Below, piece by piece: positions 13,205 to 19,729 of a stretch of 19,729 nucleotides of DNA. Under the pieces are notes generated by a model, which was given only the letters and a program-made list of their open reading frames with translations, did not search any database and was not told the origin of the DNA. Source of the DNA: Minthousia sp045628125 (lineage in GTDB: Bacteria; Bacteroidota; Bacteroidia; Bacteroidales; Bacteroidaceae); NCBI GenBank assembly GCA_045628125.1, contig JAZQPA010000121.1, positions 1 to 19,729 of the forward strand. The letters run 5' to 3'. The translations under genes and the position numbers were made by a program. The number at the start of each line of letters is the position of its first letter. The stretch's first letter is position 1.

Positions 13205-14094
13205 TGTCCGATAATATTCTCACGGTCGCCTGGCAACATGTCGATGACAGGGATTTCAACCATGGTGTAGCAACCTGGCTGCAGGCGCATTGAGGCACGA
13301 GCCACATTAACCAGAACCTGACCGGTCAGGGCTGGATTGTTGATGCTCATGTTGAACTCGAAGTGCTGGTTCTGGGTCTTACCAGACACACCCTTACGAA
13401 CCAGATTTACACCGTGACCCATGTCGCGAACATCATCCACGCTCTCTACCTCGAACACGTGAGTCTCATCGTTTGCAAAGTATGGGTCAGCCTTGATCAG
13501 CTTCTCTACCTCTTCCAGCTTGGCACCCTCTTCCAACTCTACATATACCATACGGCGGTGAATACCCTCGCCCAATGGAATAGTCATGCTCAGCGCATTC
13601 TTCACACCTTCCTTACCGCGTACACATACACTGTGACCCATAGACATACCAGGACCGAAGTTGGTATAGCTCAAACCCTTTGGAGCCAGGCTCTGGATCA
13701 GGGTACGTACGATACTGTCACTACCTGGGTCCCAACCTGCAGCAATTACGCTGACGGTATTGGTCTCCTTGTTGATCTTCATCAGATCACGACGGTAGTC
13801 CAGAATGCTGGTGTGAATATCGAAAGAGTCAACGGTATTGATGCCCAGTGGCAGAATCTTCTCTGCATACTCCTGGCATGAACGGGTTGGAGTAGCCAGA
13901 ATAGCTACATCAACATCCTTCAACTCGGTAATATCTTTTACAACTTCATAGTTAGCCAACTCTGCAGGTTTGTCGGCAGCGCCATTACGGCGTACTACAC
14001 CTGCTACTTCAAAATCTGGTGCTGTCTCCAGGGCCTCCAGGGCATAACGACCAATGTTACCATAGCCTACTACGGCTGCTCTAATCTTCTTCAT
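13195..14094 (-). CDS. ddh: meso-Diaminopimelate D-dehydrogenase
   Basis: The 299-residue protein is full length for Ddh. It starts with the NADPH-binding Rossmann motif VVGYGNIGR (8-16). The substrate-domain signatures AAGWDPGSDSIVR (118-130) and NFGPGMSMGHSV (145-156) are distinctive for diaminopimelate dehydrogenase. It catalyses the one-step reductive amination of tetrahydrodipicolinate with ammonia and NADPH to meso-diaminopimelate. That feeds lysine synthesis and the peptidoglycan stem peptide, in the cytoplasm. It is divergent from pyrG with a 186-bp shared upstream region. No terminator separates it from the DUF4332-like gene downstream, so some read-through is likely. Confidence 0.95.
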   Translation of the reverse strand: MKKIRAAVVGYGNIGRYALEALETAPDFEVAGVVRRNGAADKPAELANYEVVKDITELKDVDVAILATPTRSCQEYAEKILPLGINTVDSFDIHTSILDYRRDLMKINKETNTVSVIAAGWDPGSDSIVRTLIQSLAPKGLSYTNFGPGMSMGHSVCVRGKEGVKNALSMTIPLGEGIHRRMVYVELEEGAKLEEVEKLIKADPYFANDETHVFEVESVDDVRDMGHGVNLVRKGVSGKTQNQHFEFNMSINNPALTGQVLVNVARASMRLQPGCYTMVEIPVIDMLPGDRENIIGHLV

Positions 14095-14125
14095 ATAGCT
14101 TCTTTATATTATTTTAAAAATCGCG

Positions 14126-14154
14126 CAAAATTAAGAAGATTTGCGGAATAACAA
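14126..14154 (-). promoter_or_regulatory. Candidate promoter of ddh
   Basis: TTGT (14154-14151), 17 bases and TAATTTTG (14133-14126) on the minus strand resemble a Bacteroidetes promoter, 32 bases before the ATG at 14094. Confidence 0.45.
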
Positions 14155-14171
14155 TAGCATTGTGTCGTATT

Positions 14172-14202
14172 TTTATCATTTTCTTGTCAAATTTATCATT
14201 TT
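14172..14202. repeat. Two direct repeats TTTATCATTTT, 20 bp apart
   Basis: TTTATCATTTT occurs at 14172-14182 and 14192-14202, a period of 20 bp, about two helical turns. The pair sits between the two divergent promoters of ddh and pyrG, so a protein bound here would reach both. Confidence 0.55.
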
Positions 14203-14215
14203 ATTCGTCTTTTGC

Positions 14216-14246
14216 TTGTCATTTCGACAATAAATCTCTATTTTTG
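14216..14246 (+). promoter_or_regulatory. Candidate promoter of pyrG
   Basis: TTGT (14216-14219), 19 bases and TATTTTTG (14239-14246) fit the Bacteroidetes consensus, 34 bases before the ATG at 14281. Confidence 0.5.
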
Positions 14247-14280
14247 CAACCCGTAATTTTTGATAATAGTATAAGAAATT

Positions 14281-15906
14281 ATGGCAAGACAACAGACTTT
14301 AACGACGTCAACCAAGTACATTTTTGTTACAGGTGGCGTCGTCTCTTCTTTAGGAAAGGGCATCATCTCTTCCTCTATCGGAAAACTTCTTCAAGCCCGC
14401 GGTTTTAACATCACCATCCAGAAATTCGACCCCTATATCAACATCGACCCGGGTACCCTCAACCCCTACGAGCATGGCGAGTGCTACGTGACGGCCGATG
14501 GCATGGAAACCGACCTGGACTTGGGACACTACGAACGCTTTACCGGCATTCAGACCACCCGGGCCAACTCCATGACTACCGGCCGAATTTATAAGTCGGT
14601 CATCGATAAGGAGCGCCGGGGCGATTATTTGGGCAAGACCATTCAGGTGGTGCCTCACATCACCGACGAGATTAAGCGCAACATCCAGTACCTGGGTGAG
14701 AACGGCAACTACGATTTTGTGATTACCGAGATAGGCGGTACCATCGGTGATATCGAGAGTGCACCTTATCTGGAGGCTATCCGCCAGCTGAAATGGGAAC
14801 TGGGACGCGATGCCGTGTCCATCCACCTTACTTATGTACCTTACCTGAAGGCTGCCGACGAGCTGAAGACCAAGCCTACCCAGCATTCCGTAAAGGAGAT
14901 GCTGAGTTACGGTATCCAGCCCGATATTCTGATTCTGCGCACCGAGAAGCACCTGGACGACGCCATGCGCAGTAAGGTGGCCAGCTTCTGCAACGTGGAC
15001 CTGGAGTGTGTAATCCAGAGCGAGGACCTGCCTAGCATCTATGAGGTGCCTATCAACATGCAGCGTCAGGGACTGGATGCTGCCATCCTGCGCAAGATGG
15101 GTATCCCTGTGGGCGAGACTCCTGCCCTGGGACCATGGCGCAACTTCCTGGAACTGCGCAACAGTGCCACCGACATCGTCCGCATCGGTCTGGTGGGCAA
15201 GTACGACTTGCAGGATGCCTATAAGTCCATCAACGAGAGCCTGTCGCACGCTGCTACCTACAACCGTCATAAGGTGAAGATTACCTTTATCAATTCCGAG
15301 TTGCTGAATGCCTCAAACCTGTCTGAGCAGCTGGATGCTCAGGATGGTCTGGTTATCTGCCCAGGATTCGGACAGCGCGGTATCGAGGGTAAGATTCTGG
15401 CTACACAGTATGCCCGCGAGCATGACATCCCTTGCTTCGGTATCTGTCTGGGTATGCAGATGATGGTCATCGAGTTTGCCCGCAACGTGCTGGGCTATGC
15501 CGATGCCAACAGCCGCGAGATGGATGCCCTGACTCCACACAATGTCATCGACATCATGGAGGATCAGAAGAATATCTCGAACATGGGCGGCACCATGCGT
15601 CTGGGTGCCTATGACTGTACCCTGAAGGAAGGCAGCCGTACTCAGGTCATCTATGGAAAGACCGAGATTAGCGAGCGTCACCGTCACCGTTACGAGTTCA
15701 ACAACCAGTATCTGGAGGAATACGAAAAGAATGGCATGCAGTGCGTGGGCTGTAATCCGGATAGCAACCTGATTGAGATTGTGGAGATTCCTGAAAAGAA
15801 GTGGTTCATCGGTACCCAGTTCCACCCGGAATACCAGAGCACCGTACTGAAACCTCATGCTCTTTTCATGGATTTCGTACGTGCTGCCATCGCTGCTAAG
15901 AAATAA
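14281..15906 (+). CDS. pyrG: CTP synthase (glutamine-hydrolysing)
   Basis: The 541-residue length is normal for PyrG. The N-terminal synthetase domain (about 1-275) shows the P-loop VTGGVVSSLGKG (16-27) and the conserved EIGGTIGDIES (150-160). The C-terminal class-I glutamine amidotransferase domain (about 300-541) has nucleophile Cys389 in FGICLGMQ and the His515/Glu517 pair in GTQFHPEY. It makes CTP from UTP, ATP and glutamine-derived ammonia in the cytoplasm. The start at 14281 gives MARQQTLTTSTKYIFVTGG, a usual N-terminus in this group; it is the first gene after its promoter. It is followed after 69 bp by the lipoprotein glycosidase gene, with no terminator visible between them. Confidence 0.98.
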   Translation: MARQQTLTTSTKYIFVTGGVVSSLGKGIISSSIGKLLQARGFNITIQKFDPYINIDPGTLNPYEHGECYVTADGMETDLDLGHYERFTGIQTTRANSMTTGRIYKSVIDKERRGDYLGKTIQVVPHITDEIKRNIQYLGENGNYDFVITEIGGTIGDIESAPYLEAIRQLKWELGRDAVSIHLTYVPYLKAADELKTKPTQHSVKEMLSYGIQPDILILRTEKHLDDAMRSKVASFCNVDLECVIQSEDLPSIYEVPINMQRQGLDAAILRKMGIPVGETPALGPWRNFLELRNSATDIVRIGLVGKYDLQDAYKSINESLSHAATYNRHKVKITFINSELLNASNLSEQLDAQDGLVICPGFGQRGIEGKILATQYAREHDIPCFGICLGMQMMVIEFARNVLGYADANSREMDALTPHNVIDIMEDQKNISNMGGTMRLGAYDCTLKEGSRTQVIYGKTEISERHRHRYEFNNQYLEEYEKNGMQCVGCNPDSNLIEIVEIPEKKWFIGTQFHPEYQSTVLKPHALFMDFVRAAIAAKK

Positions 15907-15942
15907 ATTACCGATTTGCTATGTTTGTAGCCCATAATGCCG

Positions 15943-15950
15943 TATCTTTG
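15943..15950 (+). promoter_or_regulatory. Candidate -7 box (TATCTTTG) of the lipoprotein glycosidase gene
   Basis: TATCTTTG fits TAnnTTTG and lies 25 bases before the ATG at 15976. A TTTG lies 15 bases upstream (15924-15927), shorter than the usual spacing. Confidence 0.45.
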
Positions 15951-15975
15951 CGAGCGTTATAAGCACACATAAGCA

Positions 15976-17265
15976 ATGAAAAAAGTTACACGACTGCTGC
16001 TGGCGTTGGGCATTGGCCTGACAGCCTGCACCCAAACCCCGCCTGCACACTATGCCATCAAGGCTGATGGAGCAGGGTTTAAACTGCTGGTTGACGGCCA
16101 GGACACCTACATCAACGGTGTGGGTGGTACCAACCGTCTGGATATGGCTAACCCTAACGGAGCGAATGCTTTCCGTACCTGGGGAGGTGATGTGAAGTCC
16201 ATTCAGGGCAATATTGAACTGGCCGAGGCCAATCACATGATGATTATGCAGGGCATCGGCCTGACTCAGGATTCTGCCCAGTACTTTAATGACGAGTATA
16301 AGAATAAGGTAAGGGAGCGTGTCACCGAACTGGCCACTACCTTCAAGGACGACCCTCGCATCCTGTCATGGGGTATCGGTAACGAAATCAATCTGGCCAA
16401 TGCCAATATCGGCGCTGCCTGGCAGTTTGTCGAGGAACTGGCTCAGCTTATCAAGAGCATCGACCAGCTGCACCTGGTATCCACCGTTATCTCGCACAGC
16501 CCCGAGGCCCTGGATTCCGTAGCCAAGTACTGTCCTTCGCTGGACTATGTGGGCATCAACTCCTACGGCGATATCATGCACCTGAGCGATATGGTGCAGA
16601 AGTCGGCCTATAAGGGTCCGTTCATGGTCACCGAATGGGGACCTACCGGCTGGTGGGAAAGTGCCAAGACCGCATGGGATGCCAGCATTGAGCAGACCAG
16701 CGAGGAGAAGCGCCAGGTGTATGAGCAGCGTTACAACGATTATATCAAGTCCAATCCCCGCTGTCTGGGTTCGTTCGTGTTCCTGTGGGGACAGAAGGAG
16801 GAACGCACTCCTACCTGGTTCAGCATGTTCGTAGAGAGCGAGGTGGAAGGCCTGCCTCTGAAGGGCGAGAAGACTCCGATGGTGGAGGCCATGCAGCGTG
16901 TATGGACCGGTCAGGAACCTGCACAGACCGCTCCGGTATTCCAGCAGCACATCACCCTGAACGGTCAGTTTGCCACCAGCAGCGTGACCCTGGCACCGGG
17001 CGCAGAGGGACTGGCCGAGGTGAAGGTAACCGATAAGGAGGGCGATAAGCTGACTTACGTGTGGGAGGTACTGAAGGAAGCTACCGTTTTGGGATTCGGC
17101 GGTTCGTTCGAGCCACGTCCCGACCGTGTGGGTGATGTTCAGACCACCGATGTACCGGAGTTTAAGGTGGCACTGAAGGAACCGGGCAACTACCGCCTGT
17201 ATGTGTATGTACTGGATGGCACCGGTTTTGCATCAACCGATAACATCCCATTCTGTGTAAAATAA
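15976..17265 (+). CDS. Lipoprotein TIM-barrel glycosidase (GH2/GH5-like clan A) with C-terminal Ig-like domain
   Basis: The 429-residue precursor starts with a signal peptide and lipobox LTAC (Cys18). Residues about 25-310 form a short (beta/alpha)8 barrel of the clan GH-A type. The likely acid/base is Glu137 in SWGIGNEINL and the likely nucleophile Glu220 in PFMVTEWGPTGWW. Residues about 325-429 look like an Ig/PKD-type beta domain (VTDKEGDKLTYVWEVL, then the strand pair NYRLYVYVLD). It resembles the catalytic module annotated as 'glycoside hydrolase family 2 TIM barrel' in Bacteroidetes, but lacks the N-terminal sugar-binding and Ig-like domains of true GH2 enzymes. Beta-glucan transglycosylase or hydrolase activity is possible; the substrate is not readable. 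The M13 peptidase gene starts 18 bp after its stop, so the two are very likely one transcript. Confidence 0.78.
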   Translation: MKKVTRLLLALGIGLTACTQTPPAHYAIKADGAGFKLLVDGQDTYINGVGGTNRLDMANPNGANAFRTWGGDVKSIQGNIELAEANHMMIMQGIGLTQDSAQYFNDEYKNKVRERVTELATTFKDDPRILSWGIGNEINLANANIGAAWQFVEELAQLIKSIDQLHLVSTVISHSPEALDSVAKYCPSLDYVGINSYGDIMHLSDMVQKSAYKGPFMVTEWGPTGWWESAKTAWDASIEQTSEEKRQVYEQRYNDYIKSNPRCLGSFVFLWGQKEERTPTWFSMFVESEVEGLPLKGEKTPMVEAMQRVWTGQEPAQTAPVFQQHITLNGQFATSSVTLAPGAEGLAEVKVTDKEGDKLTYVWEVLKEATVLGFGGSFEPRPDRVGDVQTTDVPEFKVALKEPGNYRLYVYVLDGTGFASTDNIPFCVK

Positions 17266-17283
17266 CAACTAAACCATAAACAA

Positions 17284-19332
17284 ATGAAAAAACATTTCTA
17301 TTTATGTGCCATTGCTGCCTCACTGATGCTGAGCAGCATGCCTGCACAAGCCCAGGAGAAGAACGGCGGCGTGAAGAAGGAGAACCGCGATGAGACCGCC
17401 AGACCTGGTGATGATTTCTTCCAGTATGCCAACGGTGGTTGGATGAAGGCCAACCCTATTCCTGCTGAGTACGGACGTTACGGATCGTTCGAGGTACTGG
17501 AGCAGAAGACCAACCAGCAGTTGCGCGACCTGATTGACGAGCTGTCAAAGACCCAGCATCCTATGGGTTCGGTAGCTCAGAAGGTGGCTGATGTATACCG
17601 TCTGGCCATGGATACCCAGACCCGCAGCCAGCAGGGTGCCTCTCCACTGAAGGCCGACCAGAAGGCCATTGCCAACATCAAGACCGTTGACCAGCTGTTC
17701 AATCACATCGCCGAGATGATGATTACCGGAAGCTCACCATTCTTCGGTTGCCGTATCGGTACCTACCGCGAGGACAGTAACCGCAAGCTGATGGCTATCA
17801 GCCAGGGTGGAACCGGTCTGGGCCAGAAGGATTACTATACCGAGAACACCGCTGCTATGGTAAAGGCTCGCGATGCGTATAAGGAGCTGATGGTGGACCT
17901 GTTCAGAATGACCGGTTCCAACGACAAGCAGGCACGCGACAAGATGCTGGATGCATGGCGCATTGAGGACCGCCTGGCTCATGCTCAGCTGGACCGCGAC
18001 GTGATGCGTGACCCGACTAAGACCTATCACAAGATTCCTTATTCAGAGCTGAAGAGCCGTTTCAACAAGCTGAACTGGGATATGTTCTTCAAGACCCTGG
18101 GTGTTGAACCTAAGGAGGTGAACGTAAGTGTGTTCGAGTTCATGGACGAGGTACAGACCATTCTGACTACCGAGAAGATGGATGCACTGAAGAACTATCT
18201 GGAGTGGAACCTGCTGCGTGGTGCAGCCAACAACCTGAGCCCTGAGATTGAGGCACGTTATTTCGACTTCAACGGTAAGGTGCTGCAGGGTGTATCCGAG
18301 CAGTCACCTCTGTGGAAGCGCAGTCTTCAGGTGGTAAACCGTACCATGGGTATGGCTCTGGGCCAGATGTATGCTGAGAAGTACTTCCCTGCAGAGAACA
18401 AGGAGCGCATGGTACAGCTGGTAAAGAACCTGCTGACTGCCATGGGTAAGCGTGTGGATGCTCAGGAGTGGATGAGCGATGCCACCAAGCAGAAGGCACA
18501 CGAGAAGCTGAGCAAGTTCAGCGTAAAGATCGGTTATCCTGACAAGTGGAAGGATTATTCCGACCTGACCATCGATCCTAAGAAGAGCCTGTATGAGAAT
18601 ATGAAGGCTGTTAGCGTATGGAACTACTGGGACCGTGCCAAGAAGTTCAACGAGCCTGTGGACAAGACCGAGATGGGTATGACTCCTCAGACCGTGAATG
18701 CTTCTTACAGCTCTACCAGCAACGGTATCACCTTCCCTGCCGGTATCCTGCAGTATCCATTCTTCGACATGAGTGCTGACGATGCGTTCAACTATGGCGC
18801 TATCGGTGTGGTTATCGGTCATGAGATTACCCACGGATTCGACGATAACGGTGCACGCTATGACGGTGACGGCAACTTCACCAACTGGTGGACTCCAGAG
18901 GATGAGGCACAGTTCAAGGCTAAGGGCGACCAGCTGGCTGCCTGGTTTGATAAGATTGTGGTACTGGAAGGCAAGAATGGTGAGGCTGACCTGCATGCCA
19001 ACGGCCGTTACACCCTGGGTGAGAACCTGAGCGACCACGGTGGTCTGGAGGTGGCTTGGGAAGCTTATAAGGAGGCTACCAAGGGACAGGAAGAGAAGGT
19101 TATCGATGGGCTGACTCCTGCACAGCGTTTCTTCCTGGCTTACTCCAGCATCTGGGGCCAGAACGTTCGTGAGGCTGAGATTATCCGCCGTACCAAGACC
19201 GACTCACACTCACTGGGCCGCTGGCGCGTGAACGGTACCCTGCCACACATCAACGCATGGTACGAGGCGTTCGGCGTGAAGGAAGGCGACAAGCTGTATG
19301 TCGCTCCTGAAAACCGAATCAAAGTTTGGTAA
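17284..19332 (+). CDS. pepO: M13 (neprilysin/PepO) family zinc endopeptidase
   Basis: The 682-residue precursor has a signal peptide ending near AQAQ (residue 24). The N-terminal M13 domain begins with RPGDDFFQYANGGWMKANPI (40-59), a family hallmark. The catalytic domain has the substrate-binding NASYS motif (472-476), the zinc site VIGHEITHGFDD (His513, Glu514, His517) and GENLSDHGGLEVAW (zinc ligand Glu580, Asp584). The end, PENRIKVW, matches the family's C-terminal VW, with Ile where many members have Cys. It should cleave small peptides in the periplasm or outside the cell, possibly as a lipid-free exported enzyme since no lipobox is seen. It is the second gene of a unit with the glycosidase gene and ends at a strong terminator. 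Confidence 0.95.
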   Translation: MKKHFYLCAIAASLMLSSMPAQAQEKNGGVKKENRDETARPGDDFFQYANGGWMKANPIPAEYGRYGSFEVLEQKTNQQLRDLIDELSKTQHPMGSVAQKVADVYRLAMDTQTRSQQGASPLKADQKAIANIKTVDQLFNHIAEMMITGSSPFFGCRIGTYREDSNRKLMAISQGGTGLGQKDYYTENTAAMVKARDAYKELMVDLFRMTGSNDKQARDKMLDAWRIEDRLAHAQLDRDVMRDPTKTYHKIPYSELKSRFNKLNWDMFFKTLGVEPKEVNVSVFEFMDEVQTILTTEKMDALKNYLEWNLLRGAANNLSPEIEARYFDFNGKVLQGVSEQSPLWKRSLQVVNRTMGMALGQMYAEKYFPAENKERMVQLVKNLLTAMGKRVDAQEWMSDATKQKAHEKLSKFSVKIGYPDKWKDYSDLTIDPKKSLYENMKAVSVWNYWDRAKKFNEPVDKTEMGMTPQTVNASYSSTSNGITFPAGILQYPFFDMSADDAFNYGAIGVVIGHEITHGFDDNGARYDGDGNFTNWWTPEDEAQFKAKGDQLAAWFDKIVVLEGKNGEADLHANGRYTLGENLSDHGGLEVAWEAYKEATKGQEEKVIDGLTPAQRFFLAYSSIWGQNVREAEIIRRTKTDSHSLGRWRVNGTLPHINAWYEAFGVKEGDKLYVAPENRIKVW

Positions 19333-19337
19333 ATACT

Positions 19338-19375
19338 AAAAAAAAGCGTGTGATTGGTTTCACACGCTTTTTTTT
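19338..19375 (+). terminator. Intrinsic terminator after the M13 peptidase gene
   Basis: A8GCGTGTGA (19338-19353) pairs perfectly with TCACACGCT8 (19360-19375) around a 6-base loop. It starts 5 bases after the stop codon and ends in a T run. Confidence 0.93.
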
Positions 19376-19458
19376 ACAGATAAAACCTTTATCAAAAAAC
19401 ACTTTCCCATCGGAATGAAAAAATAGCCGCATAACAACAAATTATTCAAGATAATAAT

Positions 19459-19466
19459 TATCTTTG
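19459..19466 (+). promoter_or_regulatory. Candidate -7 box (TATCTTTG) of the right-edge sensor gene
   Basis: TATCTTTG fits TAnnTTTG and lies 28 bases before the ATG at 19495. No -33 TTTG is seen at normal spacing. Confidence 0.4.
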
Positions 19467-19494
19467 CAGATGAATCATTTTTTCCGGGAAAAAC

Positions 19495-19729
19495 ATGAGA
19501 AAAGTCTTGTTAACTAAAGTAATATATTTCTGGATTTGTTTCATCTTCTGCATATTGCTGCAAATTTCCTGCACCAACGTACACCCCAATAATTATATAA
19601 TAGGTGTATCCCAATGCAGTGAAGGTTCATGGCGCGACAAGCTGAACAAAGAGATGGAACGTGAGTTGCTGCTCCACGAAGGTGTAGCAATGGAACTGAG
19701 GTGTGCGCATGACAACAATCAAACTCAGA
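19495..19729 (+). CDS. Periplasmic-binding-protein sensor, probably a hybrid two-component (HTCS) regulator (5' part)
   Basis: The frame is open from the ATG at 19495 to the window edge (78 codons). It begins with a basic, very hydrophobic segment (about 9-24) ending in QISC, a signal peptide or possible lipobox (Cys26). Then comes NYIIGVSQCSEGSWRDKLNK (33-52), followed by a segment ending LRCAHDNNQTQ. This is the first strand and helix of a type-1 (LacI/ribose-binding-like) periplasmic domain. The 'IGVSQCS..WR.K.N.E' form is typical of the sensor domain of Bacteroides HTCS proteins such as those that sense fructose or other sugars. Kinase, receiver and AraC domains would lie beyond the edge, so the HTCS call is inference. 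A stand-alone binding protein is the alternative. A sugar-utilisation locus on the right would be expected. Confidence 0.75.
   Translation, partial: MRKVLLTKVIYFWICFIFCILLQISCTNVHPNNYIIGVSQCSEGSWRDKLNKEMERELLLHEGVAMELRCAHDNNQTQ

Noticed and set aside
14350..15270. 306-codon minus-strand open frame opposite pyrG
   Set aside because: Antisense shadow of a strongly conserved gene; the product has no recognisable domain.
18304..19038. 244-codon minus-strand open frame opposite the M13 peptidase gene
   Set aside because: Antisense shadow over the zinc-site region, with low-complexity hydrophobic translation.
1..19729. tRNA, rRNA, CRISPR, phage or transposase genes
   Set aside because: I read both strands for cloverleaf ends, rRNA-like blocks, regular repeats and transposase motifs and saw none that I could support.

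Overview
The window looks like chromosomal DNA of a gut-type member of the Bacteroidales (Bacteroides/Prevotella-like). Three things point there. The protein families are typical of the phylum (six-bladed beta-propeller lipoprotein, DUF3244-like protein, membrane-bound TPR regulator, hybrid two-component sensor, many lipoprotein or Sec-exported enzymes). Candidate promoters carry the Bacteroidetes -7 signature TAnnTTTG, which recurs upstream of nearly every transcription unit. Start codons have AT-rich leaders without an evident Shine-Dalgarno. The exact genus cannot be fixed from the sequence.

Layout. (1) 1-2750, all on the minus strand and visibly more AT-rich than the rest: a membrane-spanning TPR regulator with a C-terminal LuxR-like helix-turn-helix, then a small secreted DUF3244-like protein whose signal peptide is split by an A7 tract, then a six-bladed-propeller lipoprotein running off the left edge. 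(2) 2728-6941, minus strand: an iron-complex/cobalamin-type ABC ATPase, an exported S15/CocE-type hydrolase, and an MFS transporter. (3) 7104-8096, plus strand: a Tat-exported lipoprotein of the sugar isomerase/epimerase TIM-barrel family. (4) 8229-12646, minus strand: a GH51 alpha-L-arabinofuranosidase and a GH31 alpha-xylosidase/alpha-glucosidase, both exported. (5) 12729-14094, minus strand: a DUF4332-like helix-hairpin-helix protein and meso-diaminopimelate dehydrogenase. (6) 14281-19332, plus strand: CTP synthase, a lipoprotein TIM-barrel glycosidase and an M13 metallopeptidase, ending in a strong terminator. (7) From 19495: the start of a periplasmic-sensor (HTCS-type) regulator running off the right edge. 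Three copies of a REP-like palindrome sit in gaps between genes.

The most interesting signal is in region 1. The motif AGGTGAGTTTT (AAAACTCACCT in the direction of transcription) occurs four times in the window, as two pairs. One pair lies upstream of the regulator gene and one upstream of the DUF3244-like gene. Repeat spacing (67 and 68 bp), a conserved GTTRATATATAGC element between the repeats, the distance to the -7 box and the distance to the start codon all agree within a base or two. This looks like a shared operator/activator module by which the membrane-anchored regulator controls itself and a small exported-protein/lipoprotein operon. The rest of the window is mostly recognisable metabolism: trimming of plant cell-wall side chains (arabinose, xylose), peptidoglycan precursor synthesis, nucleotide synthesis and extracytoplasmic proteolysis. 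I found no rRNA, tRNA, CRISPR array, transposase or phage gene.
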